Source: Synechococcus sp. HK01-R
GTDB taxonomy: Bacteria; Cyanobacteriota; Cyanobacteriia; PCC-6307; Cyanobiaceae
Reading direction: 5' to 3'
NCBI RefSeq assembly: GCF_014217855.1
Contig: NZ_CP059059.1
Location: 2,294,001 to 2,358,000, forward strand
DNA: 64,000 nucleotides
The notes beneath the pieces are model-generated. The model had not been told where the DNA came from. It worked only from the letters and a program-made list of their open reading frames with translations, and made no database searches. This document shows positions 62,205 to 64,000 of the stretch, in pieces. The number at the start of each line of letters is the position of its first letter. Position 1 is the first letter of the stretch. Position numbers and translations under genes: made by a program.

Positions 62205-63230
62205 TTGGAATTGACGGCGGCGCTAGTGCAAACCAGCTCCTTTCCTTGCCTGGTTTCCCCCGGCCCGAAAGCGTCTGACCTGAGTTGGAGCACACCGTTC
62301 CGAAGCGCCACCGAACTCACCCAATCACTCGCTCGCCTCGGCAAAGACTTCAACGCCCTCCAGCTCAGTCAGGGCCAGCTGCAGGGCCGCATCTCGGTGG
62401 TCCACCTGCTGGGTATCAGCCTGCTGGAGATCCAGACCAACCAGCTGTTACTGCTCAACGGTGAGAGGGGAGACGACTGCACGGCTTTCGCTCTGGAGTC
62501 GAGTAACACCATCGACGACCACAAGGTTCATGGCAAACCCATCAATCCCAACTCCCTCCATGGGTTCAAAAGTGGATTGAATGAATCGTTCTTCTCGCTC
62601 ACCGCTGGATCAACCTCTTACATGGTGGTGACCTCAACCACGCGCTTCCATCGCTACCTGATGCACTGCGGCCAGGAGCACTTGGTGGAGCTCCTGGGGC
62701 GGTGCAATGGCGTCACGCTGAATCAAGACCACCACCGGGCCCTCTGCCGGATCATCGCGACCCTGTTCAACGACCCCACAACAACAGCAGCCGATCGCCA
62801 GCTGAACAGCTCATTGCTGCAAACCTGCCTGCTCAATGGCCTGGTCGAATCACAAGCTGATGAGTACGTCACCCATCAGCCAAAGGCACGTCATGATCTG
62901 ATTCGGGAACTCGTGCATTGGGGCTTCCAGAACGGCCACCAACCCCTGAACCTCGATGATGTGAGCCGTGCGCTCTACACCTCGCGCCGCACGCTGATCC
63001 TGGGGTCCAAAGAGAGCACCGGCATGGGTCCGATGGAGCTGCTGCGATCGATCCGCCTCGAGCAGGTGAACTGGATGCTGCGCTCTCCAGCCACACGAGC
63101 GGCATCGAAGCTTCATTCCATCAGCGAGGTCGCTCAACACTTTGGCTTCCGCAGCCGCGGAAACTTTGCGGCCATCTACCGCCAGCATTTTGAGGAGTCA
63201 CCACGGGACACTCTTCTGGCGGCCGCCTGA
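62205..63230 (+). CDS. AraC-family transcriptional regulator
   Basis: Up to 341 residues (first codon TTG 62205; GTG 62226 also possible). The C-terminal ~100 residues are two helix-turn-helix motifs: LDDVSRALYTSRRTLILGSK and SISEVAQHFGFRSRGNFAAI with the closing YRQHFEESPRDTL. The N-terminal 220 residues probably sense a ligand; the fold is not identified. It is divergent from the sulfotransferase, a possible target. Confidence 0.88.
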   Translation: MELTAALVQTSSFPCLVSPGPKASDLSWSTPFRSATELTQSLARLGKDFNALQLSQGQLQGRISVVHLLGISLLEIQTNQLLLLNGERGDDCTAFALESSNTIDDHKVHGKPINPNSLHGFKSGLNESFFSLTAGSTSYMVVTSTTRFHRYLMHCGQEHLVELLGRCNGVTLNQDHHRALCRIIATLFNDPTTTAADRQLNSSLLQTCLLNGLVESQADEYVTHQPKARHDLIRELVHWGFQNGHQPLNLDDVSRALYTSRRTLILGSKESTGMGPMELLRSIRLEQVNWMLRSPATRAASKLHSISEVAQHFGFRSRGNFAAIYRQHFEESPRDTLLAAA

Positions 63231-63243
63231 TCACAATGACCTC

Positions 63244-64000
63244 ATGATCGAGGTCATCGGCACCGATGCCGGCGCACCCGCCACCCTGGCGGCGCCGCAG
63301 CAGCAACTGCTTCGTGAAGCTGCGTTGATCGCCGCACCCCGGCGTCTGCACCCAGCACTCACCCGTTGGCTGGGGAGTGAGCACAACGCGGAGTTGATCG
63401 CGAGCGATGCGCCGCTCAGCCTCTGCGACACCCTGCAGCAGCAATCGAACCAAGTCTGTTCTGTCGTGCTGGCCAGTGGCGATCCGCTCTGGTTCGGCAT
63501 CGGCCGCACCCTGATCGAACGTCTGGGGCCGACGCAGCTTCGTTTCCATCCAGCCCCGTCATCCCTCCAACTGGCCTTCGCCCGGTTTGGGCGTCCCTGG
63601 CAGGACGCCCAGTGGCTCAGCCTGCATGGGCGTGACCCGATGGCGCTAACGCAGCGGCTGCAGCAACGACCCAAGGCCTTAGCGGTCCTGACCGACCCCA
63701 GTCGCGGGGGCGTCGATGAGGTGAGAGGAGTCCTGCACAGCAGCGGCTTGGAAGCGGCCTATGCGCTCTGGCTGTTCGAAGCACTGGGGCACCCCGAGGA
63801 GCGTGTGCGCCAGCTCGACCCCACGGATCTCACCCCCTCTGATCTCCATCCTCTGCACTTGGTGGTGTTGCTGGCGGGCGAGGCTCCTGCCCCGGAGCCA
63901 GAGGCCTTACCCCTCTTTGGCCTAGATGACGGCGTGTTCCTGCAACACGACGACCGCCCTGGGCTGATGACCAAACGGGAAGTGCGCATCCAGCTGCTGG
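63244..64000 (+). CDS. cobL: Precorrin-6Y methyltransferase CobL, N-terminal part (partial)
   Basis: An open frame from ATG 63244 to the end of the window, cut by the edge. The CbiE-type methylase domain is visible: MIEVIGTDAGAP, VLASGDPLWFGIGR, PAPSSLQLAFARFGRPWQDA and AVLTDPSRGGVDEV. The last residues, LDDGVFLQHDDRPGLMTKRE, look like the start of the CbiT domain. CobL methylates C5 and C15 and decarboxylates precorrin-6Y in cobalamin synthesis, the same pathway as cobQ in this window. The full protein is expected to be about 400 residues. Confidence 0.93.
   Translation, partial: MIEVIGTDAGAPATLAAPQQQLLREAALIAAPRRLHPALTRWLGSEHNAELIASDAPLSLCDTLQQQSNQVCSVVLASGDPLWFGIGRTLIERLGPTQLRFHPAPSSLQLAFARFGRPWQDAQWLSLHGRDPMALTQRLQQRPKALAVLTDPSRGGVDEVRGVLHSSGLEAAYALWLFEALGHPEERVRQLDPTDLTPSDLHPLHLVVLLAGEAPAPEPEALPLFGLDDGVFLQHDDRPGLMTKREVRIQLL

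Overview
The window is chromosomal DNA of a GC-rich marine picocyanobacterium of the Synechococcus/Cyanobium type. The evidence is the set of photosynthesis genes (psbD-psbC with the usual GTG-start overlap, petM, ycf4, ycf39), a bacterial Trm1, cobalamin genes (cobQ, and the start of cobL at the right edge), a LexA with a cyanobacterial-type SOS box, FtsH, and many short genes coupled by ATGA or TGATG overlaps.

Layout. 1-9 kb: ArsM-like methyltransferase, ycf39, petM, trm1, an alpha/beta hydrolase, ilvH, a cyclophilin lipoprotein, ycf4, psbD-psbC. 9-12.5 kb: a large autotransporter with a frameshift, enclosed by two almost identical terminators. 12.5-26 kb: an AAA ATPase; a type I secretion operon (HlyD/LapC-type fusion protein and two ABC exporters whose ATPase sites both look inactivated); an MlaE-like permease with an MCE protein; and a 1395-residue protein with five T1SS-143/DUF5801-type repeats, probably the exported adhesin. 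26-36 kb: core and operonic genes, including MscS, Maf, an AbrB-Doc toxin-antitoxin pair coupled to cobQ, a ferredoxin, a CLC-type channel, an EamA transporter, an MBL-fold protein and YjbQ. 36-43.8 kb: an AT-richer accessory region with an FkbM methyltransferase, a glycosyltransferase, ISAs1 and IS5 remnants, and a serine-rich protein with exact 45-bp repeats. 43.8-51.5 kb: a compact integrated element bounded by an intact tRNA-Ala(GGC) and a 46-bp copy of that tRNA's 3' part. 51.5-64 kb: core genes lexA, argF, ftsH, a K+ channel, ribD, a GH116 glycosidase, a sulfotransferase, an AraC-type regulator and cobL.

The most notable system is the roughly 7.6-kb tRNA-Ala element. It has a tyrosine recombinase beside the tRNA, an excisionase-like gene, a zinc-finger primase-like protein, a RecA/RepA-type ATPase, a DUF4326 protein, a four-gene cassette ending in a possible small-terminase-like HTH protein, and paired TGCGCCAAA repeats at both ends and in front of the primase-like gene. 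It resembles the small tRNA-targeting elements and phage satellites of marine picocyanobacteria (tycheposon-like). The second theme is surface secretion: a type I exporter whose two ABC proteins both lack the Walker A lysine, next to an MlaE-MCE pair without an ATPase and next to its likely giant substrate.
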